Shown here in pieces: positions 1-9,311 of a stretch of DNA of 64,000 nt. Each line of letters opens with the position of its first letter. The stretch's first letter is position 1. The position numbers and the translations under genes are program-made. Origin of the DNA: JBASEY01 sp964404285 (GTDB lineage Bacteria; CSSED10-310); assembly GCA_964404285.1 (NCBI GenBank), contig CAYOJK010000012.1, positions 11,590 through 75,589 on the forward strand, in the 5' to 3' direction. Under the pieces are notes generated by a model, which worked only from the letters and a program-made list of their open reading frames with translations, made no database searches and was not told where the DNA came from.

Positions 1-779
1 TCACGTCGATGGATGATTGGGCTTCTTTACTGGAGCGGTTTCCGAATCGTCATTGCCGGGTCAGTCAAAAAATTGACGGTGATACCTGGACAGTCAACGC
101 ATGTGTATTTAAAGATGGTCATACCCTCGTGTCACCTCCATTCCTACAAGAAACGATCATATTTGAATCGACGGATGGCCTGCCGAAACGGATTGGTTCC
201 GCCGGTAATCATTGGGGCGAATTTTCGCCTGAAGTGGCGCGTCAGACACAGGATATCACGAGCAAAATCGGTTGGGTTTTACACCAAAAAGGATTTTTTG
301 GGTTTTGGGGTATAGATCTTATTTTGGACAAAGCCACCGGTTTATTTTATGCTGTTGAAATCAACCCCAGAATCACGGCTTCGACCCCTGTTTTGACGCC
401 GATAGAAATGTTGGGGGATACACCACCTTTGATAGCCGCTCACGTAGGCATATCTTTGAATCTGAACTGGCCTTGGACAGATGCGCCTGCATCACCAAAC
501 CCTGGCGGTCAGCGCATTTATCGGGCAGGGGGACTTCCAATTCCGCAGGAGCTTGCACAATGTGAGACCGGAATATATCGATTTGCCGAAAACACGGTGC
601 AATGTGTAAGACCAGGCTGGAATCCAGCAAGTCTCGAGATCGACGAATGTCTGATCTGGAAACCCCAAACAACACGATGTGCTTCGGAATCGATGCGGAT
701 TATTTACCGAGGTTCTTCCGATTCGCTACCCGCATTCTTGGAATCGACTGCCTGTGATGAGCCGCTCAGCTCAGGATAA
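1..779 (+). CDS. ATP-grasp domain protein, C-terminal part
   Basis: The reading frame is open from the left edge, so the true start lies outside the window; the first visible Met codon is at 9. The visible part, about 257 residues, carries the end of an ATP-grasp fold: GFWGIDLI followed by VEINPR, where the acidic residue and Asn bind Mg-ATP in this superfamily. Such enzymes join a carboxylate to an amine or thiol through an acyl-phosphate; the substrate cannot be told from this half. The last 76 bases overlap the 3' end of the convergent transglycosylase gene. The call to superfamily is good, the specific function is unknown. Confidence 0.7.
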   Translation, partial: TSMDDWASLLERFPNRHCRVSQKIDGDTWTVNACVFKDGHTLVSPPFLQETIIFESTDGLPKRIGSAGNHWGEFSPEVARQTQDITSKIGWVLHQKGFFGFWGIDLILDKATGLFYAVEINPRITASTPVLTPIEMLGDTPPLIAAHVGISLNLNWPWTDAPASPNPGGQRIYRAGGLPIPQELAQCETGIYRFAENTVQCVRPGWNPASLEIDECLIWKPQTTRCASESMRIIYRGSSDSLPAFLESTACDEPLSSG

Positions 780-2908
780 ATCGCCGAATAACAACTGTAA
801 TTTTCCAACACTTTTTTGACGAACATCCGTGTTTGCTGGAATGGTATATGCTCGATCCAAATTTCATCGGGATAAGGATATTCCAGTATCCAGCTATCAA
901 CCCTATGCTCACCGGCATTATATCCAGCTAACGCTTTAGGTATGGACCCGTCGAATCGGTTCAGTAACCAAGCCAGGTATTCAACTCCAGCCCGCACATT
1001 GTATTCAGGCTTCATATACTCTTTGACACCGGGAGATTCCGGCCAGCCGGCCGCCAACCGTTCAAACAACTCCGGCATCACCTGCATCAGACCTCCCGCC
1101 AGATTGTGTGATAACGCATATTGGTCAAACCCGCTTTCCTGCAAAGTCACCGCAGCAGCCAAACAGGGGTCTAACCCGCCGACTTGCTCTACAGCCGCCT
1201 GGTAAAACGGCTGGAATCGCTCAGGAAAAGGATAAAGAATATCGGCTGCAAATTTGGGAATTTGACCGTTGTTGACGGCTTTATCGTATTTTTTCAAGAC
1301 CTGACGCCGAGCAGCCGCCACTTTTCCGGTATTGACCAAGCTGTTCATTTGACGAAAAAAATATCCCTCTGAAACCGGCTGAAAATAGAGCGCTCCCCGT
1401 TCCCATTCCGCTGCTGCTCGATCCCATAAACTCAACGTTTCCAAAAATTCCGCTGTCTGCACAGCAGGCGATTGTTTTTCCTGAGCAGTCAACTCCGGAA
1501 AAGGTCTAGAAAACGGGTTGGGAATAGGCATTTTCAACAGCCGCGAGGCTTGGATTCCGTAATATTCCCATGCGTGATCCGCAGCCAACTTCTGGTATTC
1601 GGCAACGTAGTGGTCAGGTTTTGCATCCGCAAGGTGATGAAACCGCCCGTGCCAATACCGCATCGGTAAATCCCATCCGGAAGCGGCGTATATCCCCATC
1701 ATCTGCGTCAATCTATCTGAGGCCGACTGCATATTTCCCCTGTTGAACGCTGTCCAAACCCATTTCCACCACGCCTGATCCCGGCCTGATCCTCCAGATC
1801 GTATGACCCGTTGATAATCAGTTTCCGCTTTGTCCCACTCTTTTTGGCTCCGATAGTAATCGCCCCGCCCTATCAGCGCCGTATTGACCCAACGGCTTCC
1901 CTTGTGACGATCCGCAACCGCTGCCACCATTTCCAAATATTTCGGATCGTTTTCCAGGCGACGATAGACAATGCTTTTTCTCATTAAAACAGTAGCCGTT
2001 GACGTGTGATCTGGATATTGCTCCAAAAACCGATCGTAAAGTTCCAGACATGCATCATTCTGAAACGTATCATACAAAACTTTTGCCTTGAACAGCATGG
2101 AATCGGCGGATAAATCCCGTGATATGTCCTTGTCGATCACCTGCTGATAACATTCTGCCGCTTCATGCCGCCTGCCAATGGCATCCAGCGCGCGTCCTCG
2201 TTGAAACAGTTGCTGAGATGTTAGTGATGGATAGCTTTTCTTCAGCGCTTGCATAATGTGTTTATACAAATCATCAACGCTCTGCACGATTTCGGCAGTG
2301 TCGGGTTTTTGAAACAGTTCTCGCGCTATTGGCTCAGCTTCCTCTATCCGCCCCAAGTGATAGTATGCTGCAGCTTGCATATATCGATAGCGGCTATCCG
2401 GTTTTAGTTTATGTGTCAGATCCAATAAACGTTTCCAATCTTCCGCAAACAGGAGAAAATCAGTCAGTTCACGCGTTGCGGCCAATTGCATTGAGTAGTC
2501 CTGATTATCTTTTAGTAGCGATAAGTTAGCGATAATGATCGATGATATTTCCTGAAAAGATTGGTCGGGCAAGTGAGGTGTTTCTTTTAAATATGCGATG
2601 CGTGACGAAGCAGCCAAATGTTGAGCATGCCACCGTGCAGGATACTGTTCATCAACTGCCAGTGAGTCCCATGCTTTCCACGCTTGCAGGAATTGTCCGT
2701 TTTGTTGAAAAGCGATCGCTTCGAGTGACAAAGCCTTATAATCCACTATCTCGTTATCGGCACAGATAGCGATTTGTTCCATGATCCGAATACCTGCGCT
2801 GAAAACAAAGATCATCGATATCAACGATACAAAAAATCTGTTTTTCAACCGACAACTCTTCTGAAATTTCGAATTCAGTTTATAAGGTTTCATGTTATGG
2901 CGGATCAC
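704..2908 (-). CDS. slt: Soluble lytic murein transglycosylase (Slt70-like)
   Basis: 734 residues. A membrane or signal segment near residues 24-45 is followed by about 500 residues of helical TPR-like repeats and a C-terminal SLT domain (from about residue 580). Its catalytic Glu is in LQESGF (about 590), followed by AGGLMQVMP and AGYNAG, the usual lysozyme-fold signatures. It would cleave the MurNAc-GlcNAc bond in the periplasm and form anhydro ends. The GTG start used here overlaps the lysS stop by four bases (GTGA), suggesting translational coupling; an ATG at 2893 is an alternative. Length and domain order match Slt70. The 3' end runs 76 bases into the opposite-strand ATP-grasp gene. Confidence 0.88.
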   Translation of the reverse strand: MIRHNMKPYKLNSKFQKSCRLKNRFFVSLISMIFVFSAGIRIMEQIAICADNEIVDYKALSLEAIAFQQNGQFLQAWKAWDSLAVDEQYPARWHAQHLAASSRIAYLKETPHLPDQSFQEISSIIIANLSLLKDNQDYSMQLAATRELTDFLLFAEDWKRLLDLTHKLKPDSRYRYMQAAAYYHLGRIEEAEPIARELFQKPDTAEIVQSVDDLYKHIMQALKKSYPSLTSQQLFQRGRALDAIGRRHEAAECYQQVIDKDISRDLSADSMLFKAKVLYDTFQNDACLELYDRFLEQYPDHTSTATVLMRKSIVYRRLENDPKYLEMVAAVADRHKGSRWVNTALIGRGDYYRSQKEWDKAETDYQRVIRSGGSGRDQAWWKWVWTAFNRGNMQSASDRLTQMMGIYAASGWDLPMRYWHGRFHHLADAKPDHYVAEYQKLAADHAWEYYGIQASRLLKMPIPNPFSRPFPELTAQEKQSPAVQTAEFLETLSLWDRAAAEWERGALYFQPVSEGYFFRQMNSLVNTGKVAAARRQVLKKYDKAVNNGQIPKFAADILYPFPERFQPFYQAAVEQVGGLDPCLAAAVTLQESGFDQYALSHNLAGGLMQVMPELFERLAAGWPESPGVKEYMKPEYNVRAGVEYLAWLLNRFDGSIPKALAGYNAGEHRVDSWILEYPYPDEIWIEHIPFQQTRMFVKKVLENYSCYSAIYPELSGSSQAVDSKNAGSESEEPR

Positions 2909-4404
2909 TCAGGCCGCATCAACGGAAAGAGCACACAGTTTTTGATATTTTCTTCATTGAAAAGAAACTTCATAAACCTGTCTATACCCATTCCCCAACC
3001 CGATGCCGGCGGCATAGCATATTCCAACGCCAGAATAAAATCTTCGTCATAAGCCAGAGCTTCTTCATCACCGGCTGCCCGTAATCGCGCTTGAGCTTCG
3101 AATCGCTGACGCTGATCGATCGGATCAGCCAATTCCGAGTAGGCATTGACCAATTCGACACCACCCGCTATCAGTTGAAACCGATCGACCGTTGATGGAT
3201 TTTCGTCATTTGAGCGGGCCAGTGGGGATACATCGACCGGATGCCCGATCAGGAATTGTGGTTGAATCATCTTGGGTCGCGATACCTTTTTGAACAACTG
3301 GTCCAGCAGGTTTCCCCGTCCTAGTTTTTTCAACTCTTCCAGTGGAATAGCGGGAAGAATATCCCGTTTGACGATTTCTTTCAGCAGAGCTTCTGCATCA
3401 GCATAATCGTCGATATCAATCCCGGCATCTCGGGCAATGACATCGCGAAACGTCACCCGCTCCCAGTTACCTCCGAAATTGATCTCTTGCCCGCCAACAG
3501 CCACCTTGGTCGATCCCGTGACAATCTCCATTGCTTCCTGGATCAATTTTTCGGTAAAACGCATATTGTCTTCATAATTCCAGTACGCCACATAATATTC
3601 CAGCATAGTGAAATCTTGTAGATGATCCGCGCTGATACCCTCATTGCGAAAACATCGAGCGAACTCAAATACACGGTTATATCCGCCGACCAGCAGGCGT
3701 TTCAGGTAGGTTTCCGGCGCTATACGAAGATAGACATCCATATTCAGCGCTTCATGATATGTGCGAAAAGGCCGCGCCATAGCGCCTGACGGTTTGTACT
3801 GAAGAACCGGTGTTTCAACTTCAATAAAATCGTGTTTGAGCAACACGCCTCGTATGACTTGGATCAATCGACTTTTGGCCAGGAATTTTGCCCGAGCATG
3901 TTCGCTCATGATCAAATCCAAATATCGGCGCCGATAAATCATTTCGGTATCTGTCAGTCCATGCCATTTTTCCGGCAGTGGATGCAGTGATTTGCTTAGA
4001 AACATATACTCCGTAACATCAATTGTCAGTTCGCCGGTTCGTGTGAGGATCATGCTCCCTTCCACACCGATAAAATCACCGATATCCAACACGTCCTTTG
4101 CGAGATCGAAGGCCTTATCGCTGATGCCACCTTTGCGCAGAGCGATCTGAATTTTACCGGTGATATCTTGGATATGAAGAAACATCAATTTACCCATTTT
4201 TCGGATCGATATAATTCGGCCGGCGCACCGAACACCTTTTTGTCCTTCCGGTAAACCCGAGGCTTCGCCACAGGTGAGCGCATCCGGAAATCGATCCGGG
4301 TAAACCGGAATTCCTTCATCTTTCATCAATTCGATTTTTTTCAATCGGATTTGCATATATTCATCGTCTGTCAACTCGTTTCGATGTGGATTATCTTCTA
4401 CCAC
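2905..4404 (-). CDS. lysS: Lysyl-tRNA synthetase, class II
   Basis: 499 residues, normal length for bacterial class II LysRS. The N-terminal OB-fold anticodon-binding domain (about 60-160, with GRIISIRKMGKLMFLHIQD) precedes the class II core: motif 2 around FRNEGISADH and motif 3 around GWGMGIDRF near the C-terminus. It charges tRNA-Lys in the cytoplasm. The start is a GTG preceded by a very strong CAGGAGG site. It lies 12 bases downstream of a sulfatase-fold gene on the same strand, and a decayed copy of its first 25 codons survives at 5855-5932. Confidence 0.96.
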   Translation of the reverse strand: MVEDNPHRNELTDDEYMQIRLKKIELMKDEGIPVYPDRFPDALTCGEASGLPEGQKGVRCAGRIISIRKMGKLMFLHIQDITGKIQIALRKGGISDKAFDLAKDVLDIGDFIGVEGSMILTRTGELTIDVTEYMFLSKSLHPLPEKWHGLTDTEMIYRRRYLDLIMSEHARAKFLAKSRLIQVIRGVLLKHDFIEVETPVLQYKPSGAMARPFRTYHEALNMDVYLRIAPETYLKRLLVGGYNRVFEFARCFRNEGISADHLQDFTMLEYYVAYWNYEDNMRFTEKLIQEAMEIVTGSTKVAVGGQEINFGGNWERVTFRDVIARDAGIDIDDYADAEALLKEIVKRDILPAIPLEELKKLGRGNLLDQLFKKVSRPKMIQPQFLIGHPVDVSPLARSNDENPSTVDRFQLIAGGVELVNAYSELADPIDQRQRFEAQARLRAAGDEEALAYDEDFILALEYAMPPASGWGMGIDRFMKFLFNEENIKNCVLFPLMRPE

Positions 4405-4416
4405 GATAACCTCCTG

Positions 4417-5787
4417 TCAGTGAATATATCCCAACTCACGTAATTGCCGCATCTCATCACTTTCATCACCTTCTTCGTCCTGTGACATCAGCACGACCGG
4501 TAATTTGGGAATGACCGGAATATTGTGTAGGTGTTCATGATCGGCTCCGGTAAACAGCATCAGACCTTGTCTGAGTTCTTCAAGTATCTCCGGATATTCC
4601 TCGTCAAGGCTTGTCATTTCCTCCGGATCGTCCGTCAAGCGATATAAACGATCATTTTCATCTTTGTCATAGAGCATCAATTTCCATTCGGGACCGAGAC
4701 GAAAAGCCCGCATCCAGGTTTCACTCAATCTGGGCCGAAATGGAGTTAAATGGTTAACGGTGCGTAAATTAGGGGCTAGAGATTGCCCGCAAAAAGACCT
4801 TTGCGATTTGATCGAGAGAATATCGAGCAAAGTGGGTGTAATATCGATACTTTCGACGGCTCCATCGATCACGGCATGTTTCAGGCCGGGAACATGAAAC
4901 AGTAGCGGGATATGAATCTGAGGCTCATAGGGGTCTCGATGGCCGACAAAATGTCTTTCTCCCAAGCTCTCCCCGTGATCGGAAAGGATAATGACAATTG
5001 TGTCATTCAACAGATTTCGTGCTATCAAGGCTTTCCATAAGTCCAACATCACCGTATCGACATATCTGACACCGCCGTCATAGCGCCGTGAGATCCAGAT
5101 AAAATCCTGTCTTTCCAAATCCAGATTGTTCCAATACTCCTGACCGAAATCCTTTCCCAAATGATAGGGTGGTGTGCCTTCCGGCAGGAACATATCGTCA
5201 AAGGGTCGAGGCGGCATGTAGGGATAATGAACTTCATAGGTATGAAGAAACAGAAAAAATGGTTTTCCGGGATTGGAATCGATCCAGTCGAAACCTCTGG
5301 CAAAAACACGTTTTGAGCCGCCTGCGGCATCGTTGTAGAGTTCAAACCCTGGATCGTTGCCCAAACGTGCACCCATCATGCCGCCATCTGTAAAGGCCGC
5401 AGTGGCGTATCCCGCCTGTGTCAGTATTCCGGCGAGCGTAGGTGTTTCCGGCGCCAGCCCAGGCGCCTGTCTGAACACATAATTCCCGGTGAAAATCGCA
5501 CGATGTGACAGGATTGTAGTGGGGTTCTGAGCCAGAACATCAGTCAGGAGAATGGATTGTTGGGACAAGACATCTATAAACGGTGATGTCGGCAAATCAT
5601 ATCCATAACATCCCAACCGGTCGGCGCGAAGGGTGTCCAGACAGATCATCACTACATTCAGCGGTTTCTTTGATCGTTCTGACGACTGATGTGTCGAAAA
5701 ATCTTCGCGACTGCACCCTATACTCAGGAATAAAAACCCGAGCATCGAAATCAAAAGGGCATATTTTACACAAACGAACCTCTTCAT
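4417..5787 (-). CDS. Sulfatase/alkaline-phosphatase-superfamily lipoprotein (copy 1)
   Basis: About 456 residues from the ATG at 5787; the frame opens further upstream only through a TTG at 5823. A hydrophobic N-terminus ends at a likely lipidated Cys (about residue 25). The sulfatase fold is clear: metal-binding LDTLRADRLGCYGY near residue 50 and SDHGESLGER later. The residue aligned with the formylglycine Cys/Ser is Thr (about 91, in TILSHRAIFTG), so a classical sulfatase reaction is doubtful; Thr is the nucleophile in phosphoethanolamine-transferase and related enzymes of this fold. The protein ends in LRELGYIH. It is about 80 percent identical by eye to the gene at 5945-7432, its tandem duplicate. 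Substrate unknown. Confidence 0.85.
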   Translation of the reverse strand: MKRFVCVKYALLISMLGFLFLSIGCSREDFSTHQSSERSKKPLNVVMICLDTLRADRLGCYGYDLPTSPFIDVLSQQSILLTDVLAQNPTTILSHRAIFTGNYVFRQAPGLAPETPTLAGILTQAGYATAAFTDGGMMGARLGNDPGFELYNDAAGGSKRVFARGFDWIDSNPGKPFFLFLHTYEVHYPYMPPRPFDDMFLPEGTPPYHLGKDFGQEYWNNLDLERQDFIWISRRYDGGVRYVDTVMLDLWKALIARNLLNDTIVIILSDHGESLGERHFVGHRDPYEPQIHIPLLFHVPGLKHAVIDGAVESIDITPTLLDILSIKSQRSFCGQSLAPNLRTVNHLTPFRPRLSETWMRAFRLGPEWKLMLYDKDENDRLYRLTDDPEEMTSLDEEYPEILEELRQGLMLFTGADHEHLHNIPVIPKLPVVLMSQDEEGDESDEMRQLRELGYIH

Positions 5788-5854
5788 GCCGCGTTTTATA
5801 GCATAGCTGGTTGAATCGCTCAATGCTCACCACATCATAGTTTTTTAGACCTCA

Positions 5855-5932
5855 TCAATTCGATTTTTTCAATCGAATTTGCATATATTCATTTTCAGTC
5901 AATTCACTGCGATGTAGATTATCTTCTACCAC
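5855..5932 (-). pseudogene. Relic of the 5' end of lysS between the duplicated sulfatase genes
   Basis: This stretch and its upstream CAGGAGG site copy the beginning of the real lysS (from 4404). A GTG start is followed by codons for MVEDN, HR, EL and EYMQIRLKK in the same order. Several changes are synonymous. One T is missing from a run of seven on the plus strand (six remain), so the frame shifts and stops after 25 codons. Beyond that point the similarity ends abruptly, at the duplication junction. It could still be translated as a 25-residue peptide because the ribosome site is intact, but nothing suggests a function. Confidence 0.85.
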
Positions 5933-5944
5933 AATAACCTCCTG

Positions 5945-7432
5945 TCAGTGAACATACCCTAATTCCCTCAATTGCTCCAGCTCAACAACCTCAATGCTTT
6001 CATTGTCCGATACCATCGAATTTTTCGATATTGGGATAGCTTCCGGTAAATGGTGAATGTACCCTAATTCCTGTAATTGCTGCATTTCAGGAGATTGTTT
6101 TTTTCCATGGTCCGGACGCATTGATATTGGGAACTTTTTAGGCACTTCAGATGGTTTGTAAATATCTTCTCTATCCAATCCGGTAAATTGCATCAGTCCC
6201 AGCCTAAGTTCTTCAAGAGCCTCCGGGTATTCTTCAGCAAGATTTCTCATCTCTTCAGGATCATCCGTTAGGCGATATAAGAGATCATTTCTATCTTTAG
6301 GACGAAGCGTCAATTTCCACTCAGGACCAAGGCGAAATGCGCGCGTCCAGATATTCCAGGTTGTTTCGCTTAACCTCGGTCGAAACAGGCTTAAATGTGT
6401 AATGTCGAGTAAGTTTGAGGCTAGTGACCGCCCGCAGAAGGGTCTATCTGATTTAATTGAAAGAAGATCAAGCAAGGTGGGAGCGATATCGACGCTTTCG
6501 ACAGCGCCATCAATCACGGCATGTTTCTGACCAGGAATATGAAATATGAGCGGAATATGTATTTGTGGTTCATTTGGGCTTCGATGGCCGACAAAGAGTC
6601 TTTCTCCCAAACTTTCCCCGTGATCAGAAAAGAGAATGATTATTGTATTGGTCAGCAGATTTCGTGTTATCAGGGCTTTCCACAAATCCATCATAACCGT
6701 GTCAACATATCTGACACCACCGTCATAGCGTCGAGAAATCCAAATAAAATCCTGTCTTTCCAAGTTCAGGCTGTTCCAATAATTCGCGCCGAAATCTTTT
6801 CCTAGGTGATAGGGTGGTGTACCAGTCGGCAGAAACATGTCATCATACGGTCGAGGAGGCGTATAAGGGTAATGAACTTCATAGGTATGAAGAAACAGAA
6901 AAAACGGTTTTTCGGGATTGGAATCGATCCAATCGATACCTCTGCTGAAAACGCGTTTAGAGCCGCCGGCGGCATCGTTATAGAGCTCAAAACCAGGGGT
7001 GTTGCCAAAACGTGCACTCATCAATCCCCCGTCCGTAAATGCTGCTGTTGTATATCCCGCCTGTGTCAGTATTCCGGCCAGTGTATGCGTTTCCGGCGCC
7101 GGTCCAAGCGCCTGTCTGAACACATAATTCCCGGTGAAAATCGAACGATGTGACAGGATTGTAGTGGGATGCTGAGCCAGAACATCAGTCAGTAGAATGG
7201 ATTGTTGGGACAATATATCCATAAACGGTGATGTCGGCAGATCATATCCATAGCATCCCAACCGATCGGCACGAAGTGTGTCCAAGCTGATCATCAATAT
7301 ATTCATTGGTTCGGAGAACAAATTAGTCGGTTCCTTTTGCGTTAGTTTTCCACAGCCGCATCCAACAATCAAGGCAACAGTGCTGACTTTTGTCAGCAGA
7401 ATTAAAAATTTTATACAAGAAATACGCTTCAT
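5945..7432 (-). CDS. Sulfatase/alkaline-phosphatase-superfamily lipoprotein (copy 2)
   Basis: 495 residues, tandem paralogue of the gene at 4417-5787. Its N-terminal hydrophobic segment ends in LIVGC, a plausible lipidation site. It has the same LDTLRADRLGCYGY metal motif, the same Thr at the formylglycine position (about 91, TILSHRSIFTG) and SDHGESLGER. It is longer at the C-terminus: the terminal motif LQELGYIH is followed by some 35 residues and a second copy, LRELGYVH. No strong ribosome site lies in front of the ATG; the sequence just upstream (TATATAAT) looks like a -10 box, so a very short leader is possible. The purine permease gene lies 69 bases upstream on the same strand. Confidence 0.85.
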   Translation of the reverse strand: MKRISCIKFLILLTKVSTVALIVGCGCGKLTQKEPTNLFSEPMNILMISLDTLRADRLGCYGYDLPTSPFMDILSQQSILLTDVLAQHPTTILSHRSIFTGNYVFRQALGPAPETHTLAGILTQAGYTTAAFTDGGLMSARFGNTPGFELYNDAAGGSKRVFSRGIDWIDSNPEKPFFLFLHTYEVHYPYTPPRPYDDMFLPTGTPPYHLGKDFGANYWNSLNLERQDFIWISRRYDGGVRYVDTVMMDLWKALITRNLLTNTIIILFSDHGESLGERLFVGHRSPNEPQIHIPLIFHIPGQKHAVIDGAVESVDIAPTLLDLLSIKSDRPFCGRSLASNLLDITHLSLFRPRLSETTWNIWTRAFRLGPEWKLTLRPKDRNDLLYRLTDDPEEMRNLAEEYPEALEELRLGLMQFTGLDREDIYKPSEVPKKFPISMRPDHGKKQSPEMQQLQELGYIHHLPEAIPISKNSMVSDNESIEVVELEQLRELGYVH

Positions 7433-7500
7433 GAAGCATTATATAGCACAATTCACAGAATTGCTCAATGCTCACCATATTTTCGATTGTAAAATTTTTA

Positions 7501-8826
7501 TCAATGATAGGGATAAAAGATAAACAGCAGCAATGATACCGCGCCTAGAATCCACGTGCCGATATTGACCTCCCGATATCTACCGGCAATTGTTTTCACG
7601 ACCGGGTATGAAACAAAACCCGCCGTGCAGCCAATACCGATATTATACGAAAAACTCATAAAGATGATCACAATAAAAGCCGGTATCCACTCCGTCAAAT
7701 CCATAAAATCGATTCGCCGCACCGAGTCCATCATCAGCACTCCGACGATGATCAGCGCCGGGCCATACGCACACTTGGGCACAGCGGTCAGAATCGGAGT
7801 AAAAAACAGGGCCAGCAAAAACAGAATACCGGTTGTCAGCGTCGTCAAACCAGTTCGGCCGCCTTCTTCGATTCCTGCCGCTGATTCGATATAGATGCCG
7901 CTGGTGGTCGTTCCCAGGCAAGCCCCGACAACTGAAGAAATCGCATCGGCCATCATCGGCTTTTGAATGCCGGGAAGATTTCCGTTTTCATCCAGAAAAC
8001 CGGCACGAGCGCTGACACCGATCACAGTGCCCATAGTATCGACAAAATCCATGATAAATACCGTTAAAAGAATAGGAAAAAAATCCCATGTAAATACTTC
8101 CTTAAAACGAAATTGGAACATGATCGGCGCAACAGATGGAGGTTTGGATATGAACCCTGTTGGAAAAGAAACGCACGGAAGATCGACTCCTAAGTATTTC
8201 AGGAAATAGGCCAGAGCGGTTGTCACTAAAATACCGGCCATGATACCTCCTTTTATTTTGTGAATGATCATCATGGACATGATCAAAAACGCCAGGATAG
8301 CCAGAATGCTTTCGCCGCTTGTCAGAACACCGATTCCGACCGGCACGCCCGGCGTCGCTGGTTTGACGATTAGACCCGACGTCAACAGGCCGACCAGTGT
8401 CAAAAACAACCCGATACCGACGACAAATGAGCGCTTTAAATTAGTGGGAATAGCTGCCGCCAACCATGAACGCAGCTTTAGCGCCGTGATCAAGATAAAT
8501 AGGATTCCCCCGATCAAAACCGCCGTTATTCCAGCCTGCCAGGATTTGCCCATTCCCAGAACGACTGTATAGGCGATAAAGGCGTTTTCACCCATATACG
8601 GTGCCATCGCGAACGGCCGGTTGGTATAAAACGCCATCAAAATACATCCTAGAGCTGCCGTTAAAATGGTCGCCACGGTTTGGGGGCCGACGGGGATGCC
8701 GGCAGCCTCCAAGATACCAGGGTTGACGACGATGATATAGGACATCGTCAGAAACGTCGTAATACCCGCCATGATTTCGGTCGATACATCCGTCTTGTGT
8801 TCCTTGAGTTTGAAAAGCTTTTCCAT
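7501..8826 (-). CDS. NCS2-type purine permease (AzgA/PbuG-like)
   Basis: 441 residues with about 12 to 14 membrane segments. Family signatures of the AzgA-like branch of NCS2 are present: TEIMAGITTFLTMSYI near the N-terminus, MGENAFIAYTVV around residue 85 and GTTTSGIYIESAAGIEEGG around residue 300. Members import adenine, guanine or hypoxanthine with protons across the inner membrane. A strong AGGAGG lies eight bases before the ATG. It is the first gene of the leftward block ending in slt. I looked for a purine riboswitch in the leader and did not recognise one. Exact base specificity cannot be read from sequence. Confidence 0.9.
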   Translation of the reverse strand: MEKLFKLKEHKTDVSTEIMAGITTFLTMSYIIVVNPGILEAAGIPVGPQTVATILTAALGCILMAFYTNRPFAMAPYMGENAFIAYTVVLGMGKSWQAGITAVLIGGILFILITALKLRSWLAAAIPTNLKRSFVVGIGLFLTLVGLLTSGLIVKPATPGVPVGIGVLTSGESILAILAFLIMSMMIIHKIKGGIMAGILVTTALAYFLKYLGVDLPCVSFPTGFISKPPSVAPIMFQFRFKEVFTWDFFPILLTVFIMDFVDTMGTVIGVSARAGFLDENGNLPGIQKPMMADAISSVVGACLGTTTSGIYIESAAGIEEGGRTGLTTLTTGILFLLALFFTPILTAVPKCAYGPALIIVGVLMMDSVRRIDFMDLTEWIPAFIVIIFMSFSYNIGIGCTAGFVSYPVVKTIAGRYREVNIGTWILGAVSLLLFIFYPYH

Positions 8827-9311
8827 TCCATCAAACCTCCTCTGCGATATGCTGGAAATCCTGACTTTTTATATTTCTATGATAACAGTTTCAGCCAACG
8901 AAGAGCAAGAAGCCGGAAGCGAGGAGCGGGGAGAACCGCGAATAGACGCGAATGAACGCGAATAAGGTTTGAAAACCATTAAAATATTATTCAGCAATCA
9001 CCGTCTGTTTTTTATGGGCTAGACTTTAAAACCTTGAATTTTCGAGTTTAATTTAGAAATCTCACCAATTAAAATCAACCGAAAATCTTAACCAGAAACC
9101 TAGTGCCAGCAACTGCGCTCCGCAGCAGCGGAACGCGGGTCTGGCGAGAAATGCGGATTTTGACTATAATTAATAGGATGAAACGCGAGGCTCTGGCGAT
9201 CAGGACAGGAAAAATGCAATTAGACAACCGGTGGCTTAAATCTGCTATTCTTAAAAGCGATCATGCTGCAGACAGAAAGCGCCATCATCATTTTTTTAGG
9301 GAGGGTTTATC
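8827..9311. other. Intergenic region between permease and mscL
   Basis: 485 bases between divergent genes, with no convincing ORF. It contains three tandem copies of a decamer CGCGAATRRA/G (8937-8966), an AT-rich stretch (about 8965-9095) and a GC-rich imperfect inverted repeat around 9112-9137. A TATAAT at 9165-9170, with a weak -35 near 9142, could serve mscL, and an AGGGAGGG ribosome site lies directly before mscL. Confidence 0.5.
8937..8966. repeat. Three tandem CGCGAAT decamers
   Basis: CGCGAATAGA, CGCGAATGAA and CGCGAATAAG follow each other directly. The stretch is more GC-rich than its surroundings and lies outside any gene. It resembles dispersed intergenic repeat elements seen in many bacterial genomes; function unknown. 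Confidence 0.6.

Noticed and set aside
5788..5823. Upstream extension of sulfatase copy 1 to a TTG codon
   Set aside because: Alignment with copy 2, which has a stop codon in the corresponding upstream frame, shows that the shared start is the ATG at 5787.
8827..8960. Possible purine riboswitch in the permease leader
   Set aside because: The conserved loop sequences and three-way junction of the purine aptamer could not be found; only a ribosome site and repeats are visible.
8680..8965. Plus-strand ORFs opposite the purine permease start
   Set aside because: They are antisense shadows of the permease gene and run on into low-complexity intergenic sequence.
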